Source: Saccharicrinis aurantiacus
Lineage (GTDB): Bacteria > Bacteroidota > Bacteroidia > Bacteroidales > Marinilabiliaceae
Direction: 5' to 3'
Length of the DNA stretch: 64,000 nt
NCBI RefSeq assembly: GCF_001660705.2
Contig: NZ_LYBV02000038.1
Coordinates: 95,020 to 159,019, forward strand
Shown: positions 9,630 through 18,341 of the stretch, piece after piece
How the letters are laid out: every line of letters begins with the position of its first letter
Numbering within the stretch: position 1 is the stretch's first letter
The notes under the pieces: model-generated
The model's input: the letters and a program-made list of their open reading frames with translations, nothing else
Databases searched by the model: none
What the model was told of the DNA's origin: nothing
Made by a program: the position numbers and the translations under genes

Positions 9630-10029
9630 TGATGTAATCCTTGATAATCAACTCTCCTGAGTCTTCGTCCAATAGAATAGTACTAATTATCTTACACTTA
9701 TAATTAATATAAGAACGTAATTGCGCCTTGCTCTTGTCTTCTTCAGTATAAATATGGTAATGCTTCGTTGTTGGTAGTTACTAATACGCGCTTATATGGT
9801 TCAAAATTTATGAGAAAATGTATATTAAGTAGGAAAAAATGTCTACCGAGCTTGCAAAAATGTCTACCAAGGAGGAAGAAATGTCTACCGAAGGCGAAAA
9901 AATGTTTACCAGATAGGAAGGAGACTCTACCAGACAGGAAGTAGTGTCTACCGAGCTTGACATTGTATCTACCGAATAGGAAGAAGCCTATATTACATAC
10001 AATTGATGAAGTATATGGGTCTATTCAAT
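9592..10029 (-). pseudogene. Possible degraded coding region opposite the 21-bp repeats
   Basis: On the minus strand one frame stays open from a stop near 10030 to about 9750 and reads through every 21-bp repeat as heptads of the type GRHFFLL. A second frame then continues with coding-like text (KHYHIYTEEDKSKAQLRS, later DEDSGELIIKDYIIKSS) to a stop at 9592-9594, overlapping the end of the hybrid regulator gene by 38 bases. Joining the two needs one frameshift, and no start codon is visible. It may be a decayed gene, or the open frame may be a by-product of the 21-bp periodicity. I recognise no family. Confidence 0.25.
9815..9986. repeat. Tandem repeat, 21-bp period, about eight units
   Basis: The anchor GTCTACC (or a one- or two-base variant) recurs at 9841, 9862, 9883, 9904, 9925, 9946 and 9967, an exact 21-base step seven times, with a weaker eighth unit before it at 9820. 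A typical unit reads AAATGTCTACCGAGCTTGCA. The period is seven codons: on the plus strand the first units read MSTELAK, MSTKEEE, MSTEGEK before a TAG, and on the minus strand all units stay open as GRHFFLL-type heptads. The units adjoin with no spacers, so this is not a CRISPR array. Confidence 0.85.
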
Positions 10030-10153
10030 AAACTGAATTACAGACTATGTGTGTAGTTCTGCCCTTTTAATGCACAGTGCCGAAGTTTTCGTGTCACTTA
10101 TAAAGTTGGTCCAAAACAGACTCAGTAAATCGTTAGTGCAGGAAGTATTAATG

Positions 10154-11113
10154 CTAAAGTATTGTTGAATCAGAAGCAGCTCGTTGTAATCTATCATTTA
10201 TTGTTTTTCCTAAGCCATTGTCAGGGAATCGCTCAGCAATAATTACATCTAAATTCATTTTATCCAAATTATGAAGCGTACTGAATAAATTGGAGGCAGC
10301 CTCTTCGAGGTCATTTTTATTGGATAAAGCAATTTGGTAAAAAACAGAATTACTATTTACTGTTGAATTGAATGTTATTAAACCAATGCGTTTGTTTCTA
10401 TATTGTTCTATGCTCTGTTCAATGTTATCCGATAAACAAAATTTAGTTGTGGGAGAGTAGTGCTTTAATAACATTCCCGGAGCATCAGGGGTGTTTTCTG
10501 ATGTGTTTAATACAGTTAATTCACCTGCAACTTCTTCAATATCTTCCATTGATAAAGCTCCTAAACGAAATAGGATAGGGGTATTATTCTTAAAACCAAT
10601 AATAGTAGATTCAACGCCTTTTTCACAGTTACCACCATCTAAAATGTAAGGTATTTTGTCGCCTAATTGCTCTTCAACATGGTGTGCACTGGTTGGACTT
10701 AAATAGTTAAAAGGGTTCGCACTTGGGGCTACAAGGGGGAAATCCAATTGGTTTAATAACTCTAATGTAACAGGGTGTCCTGGTAATCTTACCGCAACAG
10801 TTGATTTCCCTCCCGTAACTAAATCCGAAATACAATCCTGCTTATCAAGCACCATTGTCAGTGGTCCGGGCCAAAAGGCATCTGCTAACTTATAAGCTAA
10901 AGGAGGAATATTTGTAGCTATTTTGGCTAAGTCATCAATACTTTTAATATGAACAATAAGCGGGTTGTAGAAAGGACGATTTTTTACTTCAAATATTTTC
11001 TTAATCGCTTTTTCACTGTAAGCACTACCTGCTAAACCATATACAGTTTCAGTGGGTATGGCTACTACGTCTTCTTGTTTTAAAAATTCCGCTGCTTGTT
11101 CTATATTGTTCAT
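10154..11113 (-). CDS. L-threonylcarbamoyladenylate synthase (TsaC/Sua5 family)
   Basis: This enzyme makes threonylcarbamoyl-AMP from threonine, bicarbonate and ATP, the first step of the t6A modification at position 37 of ANN-decoding tRNAs. The YrdC/Sua5 core is plain: VAIPTETVYGLAGSAY near the start, the KNRPFYNPLIVHI block, FWPGPLTMVL, STVAVRLPGHP and PLVAPSANPF. At 319 residues it also has the C-terminal Sua5 domain (APGMLLKHYSPTTKF onward), so it is the long Sua5 form, not the short TsaC form. The frame extends to 11143, but the ATG at 11113 (MNNIEQAAEFL) matches the family start. It seems to be a single-gene unit. The role is cytoplasmic and normally essential. Confidence 0.93.
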   Translation of the reverse strand: MNNIEQAAEFLKQEDVVAIPTETVYGLAGSAYSEKAIKKIFEVKNRPFYNPLIVHIKSIDDLAKIATNIPPLAYKLADAFWPGPLTMVLDKQDCISDLVTGGKSTVAVRLPGHPVTLELLNQLDFPLVAPSANPFNYLSPTSAHHVEEQLGDKIPYILDGGNCEKGVESTIIGFKNNTPILFRLGALSMEDIEEVAGELTVLNTSENTPDAPGMLLKHYSPTTKFCLSDNIEQSIEQYRNKRIGLITFNSTVNSNSVFYQIALSNKNDLEEAASNLFSTLHNLDKMNLDVIIAERFPDNGLGKTINDRLQRAASDSTIL

Positions 11114-11406
11114 TTGATGGTATTGATATTTTTGAGAGCACAAATGTATAGTATTCCTTGATAATCTTAAAATACTGACACTTAATATTTATAGAAGTTG
11201 TTAAAAGTCATGCCGACAAACTGCGAGTAACATCTTAATTTTATGAGATTGAAACATGTATTTTATTTTGTCTCATAGAACTCTCGTTTCATTGACTTCA
11301 GCTAATTTTTATTCCGTAGCTAAGGCTACGCAAGAAAAATTGAGCTTTGCCACTGAAAACCAATAGGTCACTCTCGAAATTTCCAGATAACATTAAACAA
11401 CTTTAT
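11114..11406. other. Non-coding region upstream of the Sua5 gene
   Basis: About 290 bases lie between the Sua5 start and the terminator of the DUF4914 gene. The region holds the leftward Sua5 promoter (not resolved) and a palindromic core near 11314-11331 that resembles the centre of the MITE-like element at 54 kb. No reading frame of note was seen. Confidence 0.5.
11305..11355. repeat. Relic copy of the MITE-like element core
   Basis: CCGTAGCTAAGGCTACGC (11314-11331) matches 16 of 18 bases of the reverse complement of 54058-54075, and both copies are followed at a similar distance by an AATTTT or AAAATT tract and then CTTGCC or CTTTGCC. The core folds as CGTAGC-TAAG-GCTACG. No terminal inverted repeats could be found around this copy, so it is either a decayed copy or an independent short palindrome. 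Confidence 0.45.
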
Positions 11407-11445
11407 AAAAAAGAAATACGGTAACTGCATAAAGCAATTACCGTA
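11407..11445 (-). terminator. Rho-independent terminator of the DUF4914 gene
   Basis: On the minus strand TACGGTAATTGC pairs with GCAGTTACCGTA (one G-U pair) around a five-base loop, followed by a TTTCTTTTTT tract. It lies 48 bases past the stop codon of the DUF4914 gene. Confidence 0.85.
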
Positions 11446-11492
11446 ATTTAGGTCATCTGAGTTAATTATAAATTACTCAGTATTTCGTAATC

Positions 11493-13424
11493 TTATTTAA
11501 AATCTTCTACTTTTTTGAACGAGTAATCGTACTCAAAACTCATTGGTACAATTTGGTTGTACTCTTCAATAGTTGCATCATTTAAACAAGCCTCAATAAT
11601 CTTACGTCCTGTTTCCATTAATCCTGGTTGTAAGTATTGCTTTAATTCTTTTTTAAAGAATTCAGTTAACTCAGCAGCACCTGCATCATAACCTTCAACA
11701 CCAACTTCTGGTTGCTTGTAAACTTTTAATAATTGCTTAGGAATTTTAGAACCTTCAATTGTTAAGTAGTTTAACTCATATCCTAATAAAGGACAACGAG
11801 AATCTTGGTATTGATCTTCGCGTAACTTAGCAGCACCACGACGCGTCATGTACTCACGCATTAATAACTGAGGTTTGAAACCTACTTTCCAAGAACCAAT
11901 GTTTTGATTAGGTACTAATGTAAATGTAGTACGTGGCGTATCAATAATTTGCTTTAATAACATGTTAGCATGATCCACTTTTTTACCAGTAGCAAATGGC
12001 CAGTATGAACCAACACCTTCACTCTGCATAGAACCATCACTTACAATAGATGGGTTTTTGTGTCCACGAGGAGCAACCAAACGCCATAACCAAGCTAATG
12101 CTGGCGGTAAAATATGGAACATACCTGCAATACCGTAAGTAGGCTCTCCTTTAGTACACTGAGGAGCACGTAAACCAAATGAGCGAACATCAACAGCTAC
12201 TGGGCGGTCAATTACGTTTGGCATAATCTTACGAGGGATTACCACACGTGGGTTCGGACACTTTTTACCTGGCTCATCTTCGATGTGATCCCAAATAAGA
12301 GCAGTAGAATCTGGATTAGTATCAATGTTTAAGAATAATAATGGCTCTTTAGGATTAATACAAGTTTTCTCTAGTGTTGGATCATCACCATATTCGTTTA
12401 CTGAATCCACACGAACGAACCAAGAGTTCTCAGCATCAACGATACGTAATTTACCATCAGCTTCTTGAACAGAAGGGTGACAGAAAGCCATATCATCAGC
12501 AACCGGACGGAAAGCACAAGACTTAGGAATCTCAACGTGCTTAGTTTCGCCAGTAACAATGTTCTGACCTAATAAAATACCACCTTCAGGCTCACGTAAA
12601 AGGTGTTGGTGTAACTCTGATTTACCACCACCAGAAGCACCCTCGTGCATAAACGTAGTAATGTTATCGTAAGGAGAAATAGCCTCTACTGCAGAACAGT
12701 GAGCTGTTACCCATCCTTCTTTTTCACCTTGAGTTAATAATACTCCGTAAACACCTTTTTTAGCAGATGGTCCTGGGTATAAGTTATATGAATATAATTC
12801 GTGAACTTCGTCAGTACGGTTGTGAACTACAACTTGTTTACCTTCAAAGTGTGTATGACGGAATACAGGAGCTACAAAAATAGAAGACTTAATTTCCATT
12901 CCTTCTTTCAAATCCTCAAGCGATTTCATTTCCTGAAGCATAGCCAAACCTAAAGCGAAGAATCCAGCATTAGCAGGAGCAATAGCAATACCTAAAGAAC
13001 CAATTCCGGCACGACCTGCAAAATAGAAGAATACAGCTAGGTCTTGTGCTTTCATCCATTCAAATGTTTCGCCTTGAATTTTTGAGAACTCATACCCAAA
13101 CTTATCTTTAAATTTAGTTTTGTCTGTTGGTTTATCATCAGCAATGGCCATAGTTCCAGGGTCTCTACGACGCATGTATGACTCTGTGTAGTTTGCTGAA
13201 ATACCATTCTTTACACGATGAACAACAGCTTCTGTGTATTCACCTTTTCCAGGTACATCATATTTAACTTCGAATTCTAAATTTTCTTTACCATTGGTTG
13301 CAGCATTTGCAAGCTCCTCAGTACTATTAAAAAAAGTAACACTTTTTGCTTCATTTAAAAGCGTAGCAACATTATCTGGTAATGCAATCTTTAGTTTCTC
13401 AAGATGTTGTTGTAAGTCTGTCAT
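11493..13424 (-). CDS. DUF4914 family protein, P-loop, PEP carboxykinase-related
   Basis: This 643-residue soluble protein has no signal peptide. I assign it to DUF4914, whose function is not established. A P-loop-like motif HEGASGGGKSELHQ lies at about residues 258-272. It closely resembles the motif in the neighbouring PPi-type PEP carboxykinase (TVSGGGKSEIS). A second parallel lies further along: LPPALAWLWRL...GHKNPS...GS in this protein against LPELFMDFICSL...GKSPS...GS in the larger one. The two are therefore probably distant relatives, with this one about half as long. The gene follows the XRE-cupin regulator by 59 bases with no promoter seen between, so the two are probably cotranscribed, and it ends at a strong terminator. 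A phosphoryl-transfer or carboxylation role is inference. Confidence 0.75.
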   Translation of the reverse strand: MTDLQQHLEKLKIALPDNVATLLNEAKSVTFFNSTEELANAATNGKENLEFEVKYDVPGKGEYTEAVVHRVKNGISANYTESYMRRRDPGTMAIADDKPTDKTKFKDKFGYEFSKIQGETFEWMKAQDLAVFFYFAGRAGIGSLGIAIAPANAGFFALGLAMLQEMKSLEDLKEGMEIKSSIFVAPVFRHTHFEGKQVVVHNRTDEVHELYSYNLYPGPSAKKGVYGVLLTQGEKEGWVTAHCSAVEAISPYDNITTFMHEGASGGGKSELHQHLLREPEGGILLGQNIVTGETKHVEIPKSCAFRPVADDMAFCHPSVQEADGKLRIVDAENSWFVRVDSVNEYGDDPTLEKTCINPKEPLLFLNIDTNPDSTALIWDHIEDEPGKKCPNPRVVIPRKIMPNVIDRPVAVDVRSFGLRAPQCTKGEPTYGIAGMFHILPPALAWLWRLVAPRGHKNPSIVSDGSMQSEGVGSYWPFATGKKVDHANMLLKQIIDTPRTTFTLVPNQNIGSWKVGFKPQLLMREYMTRRGAAKLREDQYQDSRCPLLGYELNYLTIEGSKIPKQLLKVYKQPEVGVEGYDAGAAELTEFFKKELKQYLQPGLMETGRKIIEACLNDATIEEYNQIVPMSFEYDYSFKKVEDFK

Positions 13425-13483
13425 CTTTCTTGTTTATTTTATGATTAATGTTATAATTTTCTATATTTCACTTATGCATTTGA

Positions 13484-14038
13484 TTAATGCATGTCAGGAG
13501 GGGTTATTACCCATATCACTTCAGTGGTTTCATCAGATTCATTGTAGGCTTCGTGCGATCTATTTGAATTAAAATAGAAGCTGTCTTTTTCCTGAAGTGT
13601 ATATTTCTTTTCTTTGAATTGAAGTACTATTTCTCCCTTTAAAACAAAGCAAAATTCTTGTCCAGGATGCGTTCTCATAATGTTTTTAGAGTTTGAACCC
13701 GGTTTAAACTCAATTAAAAAAGCTTCCATTTGTTTACCATTGCCATGATTCGATAACAAATACAAAGATGCACCTGATTGATTCTGCTCAACAAAATGCT
13801 TTTCATCAAATTTAACTAGGGGATTGTTCGTTACAACTTCATTCTCTCCAATTAGTTCTCCAACGGATGAGTGTAGGTTATCTGCAATAGATTTTAGAGT
13901 AACAATTGAAGGCGATGCTTTAGCATTTTCAATCTGAGATAAGGCACTTGAGCTAATACCAACTCTTTTTGCCAAATCATTAAGTTGCATATGTAATGCC
14001 TCTCTTTTTCTCTTTATTCTAATGCCCAATCTCTTCAT
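13484..14038 (-). CDS. XRE-family regulator with C-terminal cupin domain
   Basis: The 184-residue protein starts at the ATG at 14038 (MKRLGIRIKRKREAL), because the longer frame from 14092 runs back through the promoter. Residues about 5-62 form an XRE helix-turn-helix (LNDLAKRVGISSSALSQIEN). Residues about 105-180 form a cupin barrel (RTHPGQEFCFVLKGEI, then FYFNSNRSHEAYN), which in this class senses a small molecule. It is upstream of and probably cotranscribed with the DUF4914 gene, and an inverted repeat overlies its own promoter. A likely job is to adjust DUF4914 expression to a metabolite such as an organic acid; the ligand is unknown. Confidence 0.88.
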   Translation of the reverse strand: MKRLGIRIKRKREALHMQLNDLAKRVGISSSALSQIENAKASPSIVTLKSIADNLHSSVGELIGENEVVTNNPLVKFDEKHFVEQNQSGASLYLLSNHGNGKQMEAFLIEFKPGSNSKNIMRTHPGQEFCFVLKGEIVLQFKEKKYTLQEKDSFYFNSNRSHEAYNESDETTEVIWVITPPDMH

Positions 14039-14062
14039 TAATGTATGATTTTGTAATCGTTG

Positions 14063-14119
14063 CAAAGGTAATAATCGAAGGTAATTAAGCAAAGTTAAAT
14101 GGAATTAAGCAATACTTAA
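14063..14119 (-). promoter_or_regulatory. Promoter and probable autoregulatory operator of the XRE-cupin gene
   Basis: On the minus strand a perfect Bacteroidota-type promoter is present: TTG (14092-14090), exactly 19 bases, then TACCTTTG (14070-14063), about 25 bases before the ATG. AATTAAGCAA occurs twice, at 14083-14092 and 14103-14112, 20 bases apart. The second copy is part of the perfect inverted repeat TTAAG-CAATA-CTTAA (14105-14119), and the first overlaps the -33 TTG. This layout fits repression of the gene by its own product. Confidence 0.6.
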
Positions 14120-14395
14120 TTTCTATGTTATTGAGCATAATTTGTTAATATCAGATGTAATATGCTTACAATCTAGTTGTTTGTGTAGTTGTTTTGTTAA
14201 GAAGTGTAAATGAACTTCATTAAGTATCCAAGGATTTTTGGATAGTAGATACTAGTTATTAGTTTACTTAAATGGGAATGCGATTATGTAAATCTTATGC
14301 CTTGAAATCAATCTCTATCAGCGCATATACTTTACTATAAAGATAATGATATCAGGAGATCATTAAACGTGATATCAAAGGTTATTGTATGGAGC
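14120..14395. other. Non-coding spacer upstream of the XRE-cupin promoter
   Basis: This AT-rich stretch lies between the XRE operator and the terminator of the PEP carboxykinase gene. A GATATC pair (14349-14354 and 14371-14376) flanks a short interval, but I could not assign it a role. No gene was seen. Confidence 0.5.
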
Positions 14396-14426
14396 AAAAA
14401 AAAGGCTACCTGTTTCCAGATAGCCT
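14396..14426 (-). terminator. Rho-independent terminator of the PPi-type PEP carboxykinase gene
   Basis: On the minus strand AGGCTATCTG-GAAA-CAGGTAGCCT (one G-U pair) is followed directly by a run of seven T. The GAAA tetraloop and long T-run make it a strong terminator, 24 bases after the stop codon. Confidence 0.93.
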
Positions 14427-14449
14427 TTGTATATATAATCAATTATTGA

Positions 14450-17400
14450 TTATGCTTTGTAAAGAGGGTCAGCACCAATTGTACCAACAAGATCAGCCAT
14501 GTAAGCATCAGAAGTGATGTAAGCTAATTTAGTTTTAGCAATTTCAATTCTTGAAGCCACATTCATATCAACAACTAACTCTGCATTTTCTGGCTGAGCA
14601 GCAAAATCTTCAAGATTTGCTAACTGAGAAGTGATAAATGCAGCAGATTGAGACTGACGTAAAGCCAAACGCTCTTTGTACCAATCGCTATTTACAACGT
14701 ACTCACGATCGAAATATTTACGTAATTCAGGATCAGAAATTTCTTTTCCTTCGTACTCGCCGTAAGCCATAATGTTTAATAGAATCTTCAATGGAGGAAT
14801 AGCTGCATCAATAGAACCATCAGCAAAATAAGCTTTTGCTACTTTCTCTTGTGCTTCGCAGATGTTGTTAATACCATCCACAAAATCTTCCATGCTTTGT
14901 ACCTCAGGCTTCAACATTTCCTCGCTAAATACAGCTTTAGGCTCATCGAATAAACGGTTCATACAACGGAATGCGAAGTTTTCAGTAATTCTGTATCCTA
15001 AACGGCTACCTAATATTTTTTTACCTTCAAACTCGAAGTCTTCAATTTTCTCTAAACAACCTGTTTTAATTAATAACTCAGGATCTCTATCTTCAGGTAC
15101 TAAACGTGCCCAAATTTCAGGAATAAGAAGACTGATATCGTGATCGAAACGGTTTTTACCCACATAACCTGCAGCAGAACTAAAGCCTTGGTACTCTGTT
15201 AAGATGTACGATAATAAAGCATTGTTAAGGTCAGCAGTTGGTGCTAACATGTTAAAAGGACCTTTTGTTAAGGCACCCTCTGAACCTGCACCTGTTGTTG
15301 ATGGAGATTTACCAGTTAAACTACAGATGAAATCCATAAATAACTCTGGTAACTCTTGGTAATGAATCGGGTTATAAACACTTAATGGTCTAATACCGTT
15401 TTCTTTATCAACTGGGTTGTTTCTACGTCCTGGTAATACAGCATTTACTGGGTGAACAACTGCATCAGTAGCAGCAATTCTTCTGCGTAAACGGATACCT
15501 ATTTCAGCTAAATAACTATCTTCAGTTTCTGTAGCGTAAACGTTTTTCTCTAAGTAACGTGGGTTTTTGGTAGGACCATCAGCCACAACACGTGTATGAG
15601 ATGGAGTTACAAAATAACCGTCTTTATCGCTGTTAGCTACCTTAGTAATAAGATCTTTAACAGGTTGTGTATACTTATCAAAGTTGATTGCATCTTCAAC
15701 TAACTCAATAGCATCTGCTTTACGCATAGGCTCATAGTTAGTTAGGAATGTTCCTGGAGTAACAATATCAAGCTCAGCACCTATATCGTAACCTCTAATT
15801 ACAGCCTCATCCGGACGTTGGAATAAGTGAGCCTCACAGTTCTTAGTAATTTTCACACTCTTGTTAGCGTACTCTCCGTTTAAGTTAGGAATGCTGCTAG
15901 CAGGTAATGTAATAGAAGCTGTGATATCATCTTCCATCTGAATTTTATGAGAAGGAACAAAGTCAGAGCGTAACTTGTGTACTAACCAGTTGCCATCTTC
16001 TTTAAATCCAATACGAACGTAGCTACCCATTACTGGGTTGTTTTTGTAAAGTAATGTTGTGCCTTCGCGACCATTTACATACTCTACAGTCATATAATCT
16101 TTCCAGTTACCTGTTTCTTTATCGTTTCTGTAAAGACGTTTTACAAAAAGAACTAAAGTACGGATGTGTGCTGGAATGTTATTTAAGAATTCGTTGTACT
16201 CATCGCTATACTGTTCTGATGGCGTTAATAATTTAACTGCAGAACCTAAAGTACGTTTTGGGCTTAAGAAAGAACGGCTCTCACCACCTTCTCTTACCTC
16301 TTTCCAACGATCAGAGTAATCTTTATTGATTACTTCATCAGCTAATTTAAAATCAGCCTCTAAGTTTTGTATGTTAAAAGTACCATACTTAATAGCGTTT
16401 TGTAGTGATTTAGAAATCTCTGATTTACCACCACCAGATACTGTACATGGTTTGTGACAGAACATACCTTCTGCACTTGTGTGTACAATGCGCCATAATG
16501 CTTGAGTAGGGTGTTTTACCAACTGAAACTTGTCACCAGAAGGGTGTACGTAAGTTTTTTCAGGAGATAATTTTAAAGATCCGCCATCCCAGCTAACTGT
16601 AGATTTTTGGATATCGATATCAGCCGACTCAGGAATATAAATGATATTTGGATATTTTTTATCGATAGCATAACCTTCAGCTTTTACTTCAGCTTTGCTA
16701 TTAATAAGGCTCATAGCCTCTTTGAAGCTGTATTTGTAATCGAATTTATCAGAGAATACATCCCCAAATACATTTTCACTCATAATACCACGAGGGAATG
16801 CAATGGCACCACCAGCATGCTCTTCTTCAACTAAACCGTAAAGGTTAGCAGAGAAACCGATTTGAGTTTTTACTTCTTTTTTAGAATAACCATAATAGTT
16901 ATCTGCGATAAGCGTTATTACTTGTCCTTTTTCAGTTCTACAAGTTAATTTAAACGCACCACCTTCGTTGTATAATTCATCTTCGCTCTCGTAGCACATA
17001 CCGTCTTTTTTCTGACGCTCTGTAGCTTCGCTAATATGCGGAAGACCAACATCTTTTTTCTTTAACTTAGTTAACTGAGGTGCAAGTACTACACAACCAG
17101 TATGACCAGTCCAGTGCTCTACATCTAATGCAGCATCGTTTTCTGCTAGGTTATGATCTCCAGCGTTACCGAAAATATTCTCAACAAAGTCAAGGTTACT
17201 AGCTAAACAACCAGGAGCGAAGAAACGAATCTCCATGCTTTTTTGCTCAATTACACCTGGAACCTCAGGACAAACAACCGGACGTAACATTAATGATAAC
17301 ATTACATTGGCTTTTTTCTCTTGATTGGCAGTAAAAGGCAATTGTTTTGACTCTACATCCGGATTTAATGCTGAATGTAATAAGTGTGCAAAAGTTACTC

Positions 17401-17905
17401 TTGGTACCTCTTTCTTGTCCAAAGGCACTGGCATACCACCATCAACAATGTGGAAAGTACCTTTAGTAGTTCTTTTATCAGCTTTAGGGTTGTTAAGAAT
17501 ACCTTGCTTTACTCTATAAGAGCTTACTAAATCATTCTTAAAAGTATCGCCGTTAGGTGGTAAACTAATTTCGCGAGCTAAACCTTTTTGATTTAATACA
17601 AATGTATTGTTAGGAATTTGTAATGATTTTCCGATGTTAACATCTTTAAGATAATCATCAATAAAGTTTTGAATTCTAGTGTCAACCGGAGAAAGGTGAT
17701 CGGATAATAAACGTGACTTTTCTCTAAAGCTTTGGATTAAACCATCTGTTAGGTCTAAAAATTTTGCATTAGACAATTTTTTGTTTGAATCATTTTCATC
17801 ATGAAACAAAGGTTGTCCAAGTGCAGCCAGCTGAAGATTTATGTACTGGATCATATCCTTACGATCCTTCTTAGTAGGCTTTAAATTTAATACTTCCTCT
17901 TTCAT
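14450..17905 (-). CDS. PPi-type phosphoenolpyruvate carboxykinase
   Basis: At 1151 residues this is twice the size of ATP- or GTP-dependent PEP carboxykinases and matches the PPi-dependent type known from Entamoeba and Propionibacterium, which interconverts oxaloacetate plus PPi with PEP, CO2 and Pi. The P-loop-like motif CTVSGGGKSEISKS lies at about residues 483-498. Further conserved-looking blocks are RLRRRIAATDAVVHPVNAV and LTGKSPSTTGAGSEGAL. No signal peptide is present, so it is cytoplasmic. It has its own strong terminator and an AT-rich upstream region with a TATTTTTG -7 candidate at 17951-17944, so it is probably a separate transcript from the DUF4914 unit. In a fermentative marine bacterium it would feed CO2 fixation to oxaloacetate and conserve PPi. 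The family call rests on size and motifs. Confidence 0.85.
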   Translation of the reverse strand: MKEEVLNLKPTKKDRKDMIQYINLQLAALGQPLFHDENDSNKKLSNAKFLDLTDGLIQSFREKSRLLSDHLSPVDTRIQNFIDDYLKDVNIGKSLQIPNNTFVLNQKGLAREISLPPNGDTFKNDLVSSYRVKQGILNNPKADKRTTKGTFHIVDGGMPVPLDKKEVPRVTFAHLLHSALNPDVESKQLPFTANQEKKANVMLSLMLRPVVCPEVPGVIEQKSMEIRFFAPGCLASNLDFVENIFGNAGDHNLAENDAALDVEHWTGHTGCVVLAPQLTKLKKKDVGLPHISEATERQKKDGMCYESEDELYNEGGAFKLTCRTEKGQVITLIADNYYGYSKKEVKTQIGFSANLYGLVEEEHAGGAIAFPRGIMSENVFGDVFSDKFDYKYSFKEAMSLINSKAEVKAEGYAIDKKYPNIIYIPESADIDIQKSTVSWDGGSLKLSPEKTYVHPSGDKFQLVKHPTQALWRIVHTSAEGMFCHKPCTVSGGGKSEISKSLQNAIKYGTFNIQNLEADFKLADEVINKDYSDRWKEVREGGESRSFLSPKRTLGSAVKLLTPSEQYSDEYNEFLNNIPAHIRTLVLFVKRLYRNDKETGNWKDYMTVEYVNGREGTTLLYKNNPVMGSYVRIGFKEDGNWLVHKLRSDFVPSHKIQMEDDITASITLPASSIPNLNGEYANKSVKITKNCEAHLFQRPDEAVIRGYDIGAELDIVTPGTFLTNYEPMRKADAIELVEDAINFDKYTQPVKDLITKVANSDKDGYFVTPSHTRVVADGPTKNPRYLEKNVYATETEDSYLAEIGIRLRRRIAATDAVVHPVNAVLPGRRNNPVDKENGIRPLSVYNPIHYQELPELFMDFICSLTGKSPSTTGAGSEGALTKGPFNMLAPTADLNNALLSYILTEYQGFSSAAGYVGKNRFDHDISLLIPEIWARLVPEDRDPELLIKTGCLEKIEDFEFEGKKILGSRLGYRITENFAFRCMNRLFDEPKAVFSEEMLKPEVQSMEDFVDGINNICEAQEKVAKAYFADGSIDAAIPPLKILLNIMAYGEYEGKEISDPELRKYFDREYVVNSDWYKERLALRQSQSAAFITSQLANLEDFAAQPENAELVVDMNVASRIEIAKTKLAYITSDAYMADLVGTIGADPLYKA

Positions 17906-18280
17906 TATCTATTGATTTAATGGAATTTCTAATTTAGCGATGACAAAAATAAAAAATTAAAGATATTTTTCTTCATTTACTTTTAAATAAATAGTAGATA
18001 GGGTTTCTTAGATGATTGATTTATTTTTTTTCTTATGATTTAGTTACAGAATATTTTTTGAATAGAGTTTTTATAATCCTTATTCTATCATTCTTAAAAT
18101 CAACCAAATTTACAAAAGGATTTCTTTAAACGGTAGAGATAATTGTTAAATATTAGTGAGCGAAAGTTATTAATTTCTAAATTTTGAGCGCGTGAATTAT
18201 TAACAATGATTAACATCTCAGAAAGTGTTATTTTGAGGGTAGAGGCTTAAAATTACTGAATAAACTTTCATTTTTTGCAT
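17906..18280. promoter_or_regulatory. Upstream region of the PEP carboxykinase gene
   Basis: This 375-base AT-rich spacer holds the leftward promoter of the PEP carboxykinase gene. On the minus strand TATTTTTG (17951-17944) fits the TAnnTTTG -7 consensus; no TTG is found at the ideal distance. The rest shows no reading frame or strong structure. Confidence 0.4.
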
Positions 18281-18314
18281 AAAAAAACGCCAGTATGTAT
18301 GAAATACTGACGTT
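18281..18314 (-). terminator. Rho-independent terminator of the DUF4494 gene
   Basis: On the minus strand AACGTCAGTAT pairs with ATACTGGCGTT (one G-U pair) around a seven-base loop and runs into a T-tract. It begins 28 bases past the DUF4494 stop codon. Confidence 0.88.
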
Positions 18315-18341
18315 ATTCATGTTTTTTTTGGTTTTTATGAT

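Noticed and set aside
9815..9986. CRISPR array
   Set aside because: Units adjoin directly with a constant 21-base period and no unique spacers, and no cas genes are present.
14450..17905. Ordinary ATP- or GTP-dependent PEP carboxykinase
   Set aside because: The protein is about twice the usual length and its motifs follow the PPi-type layout.
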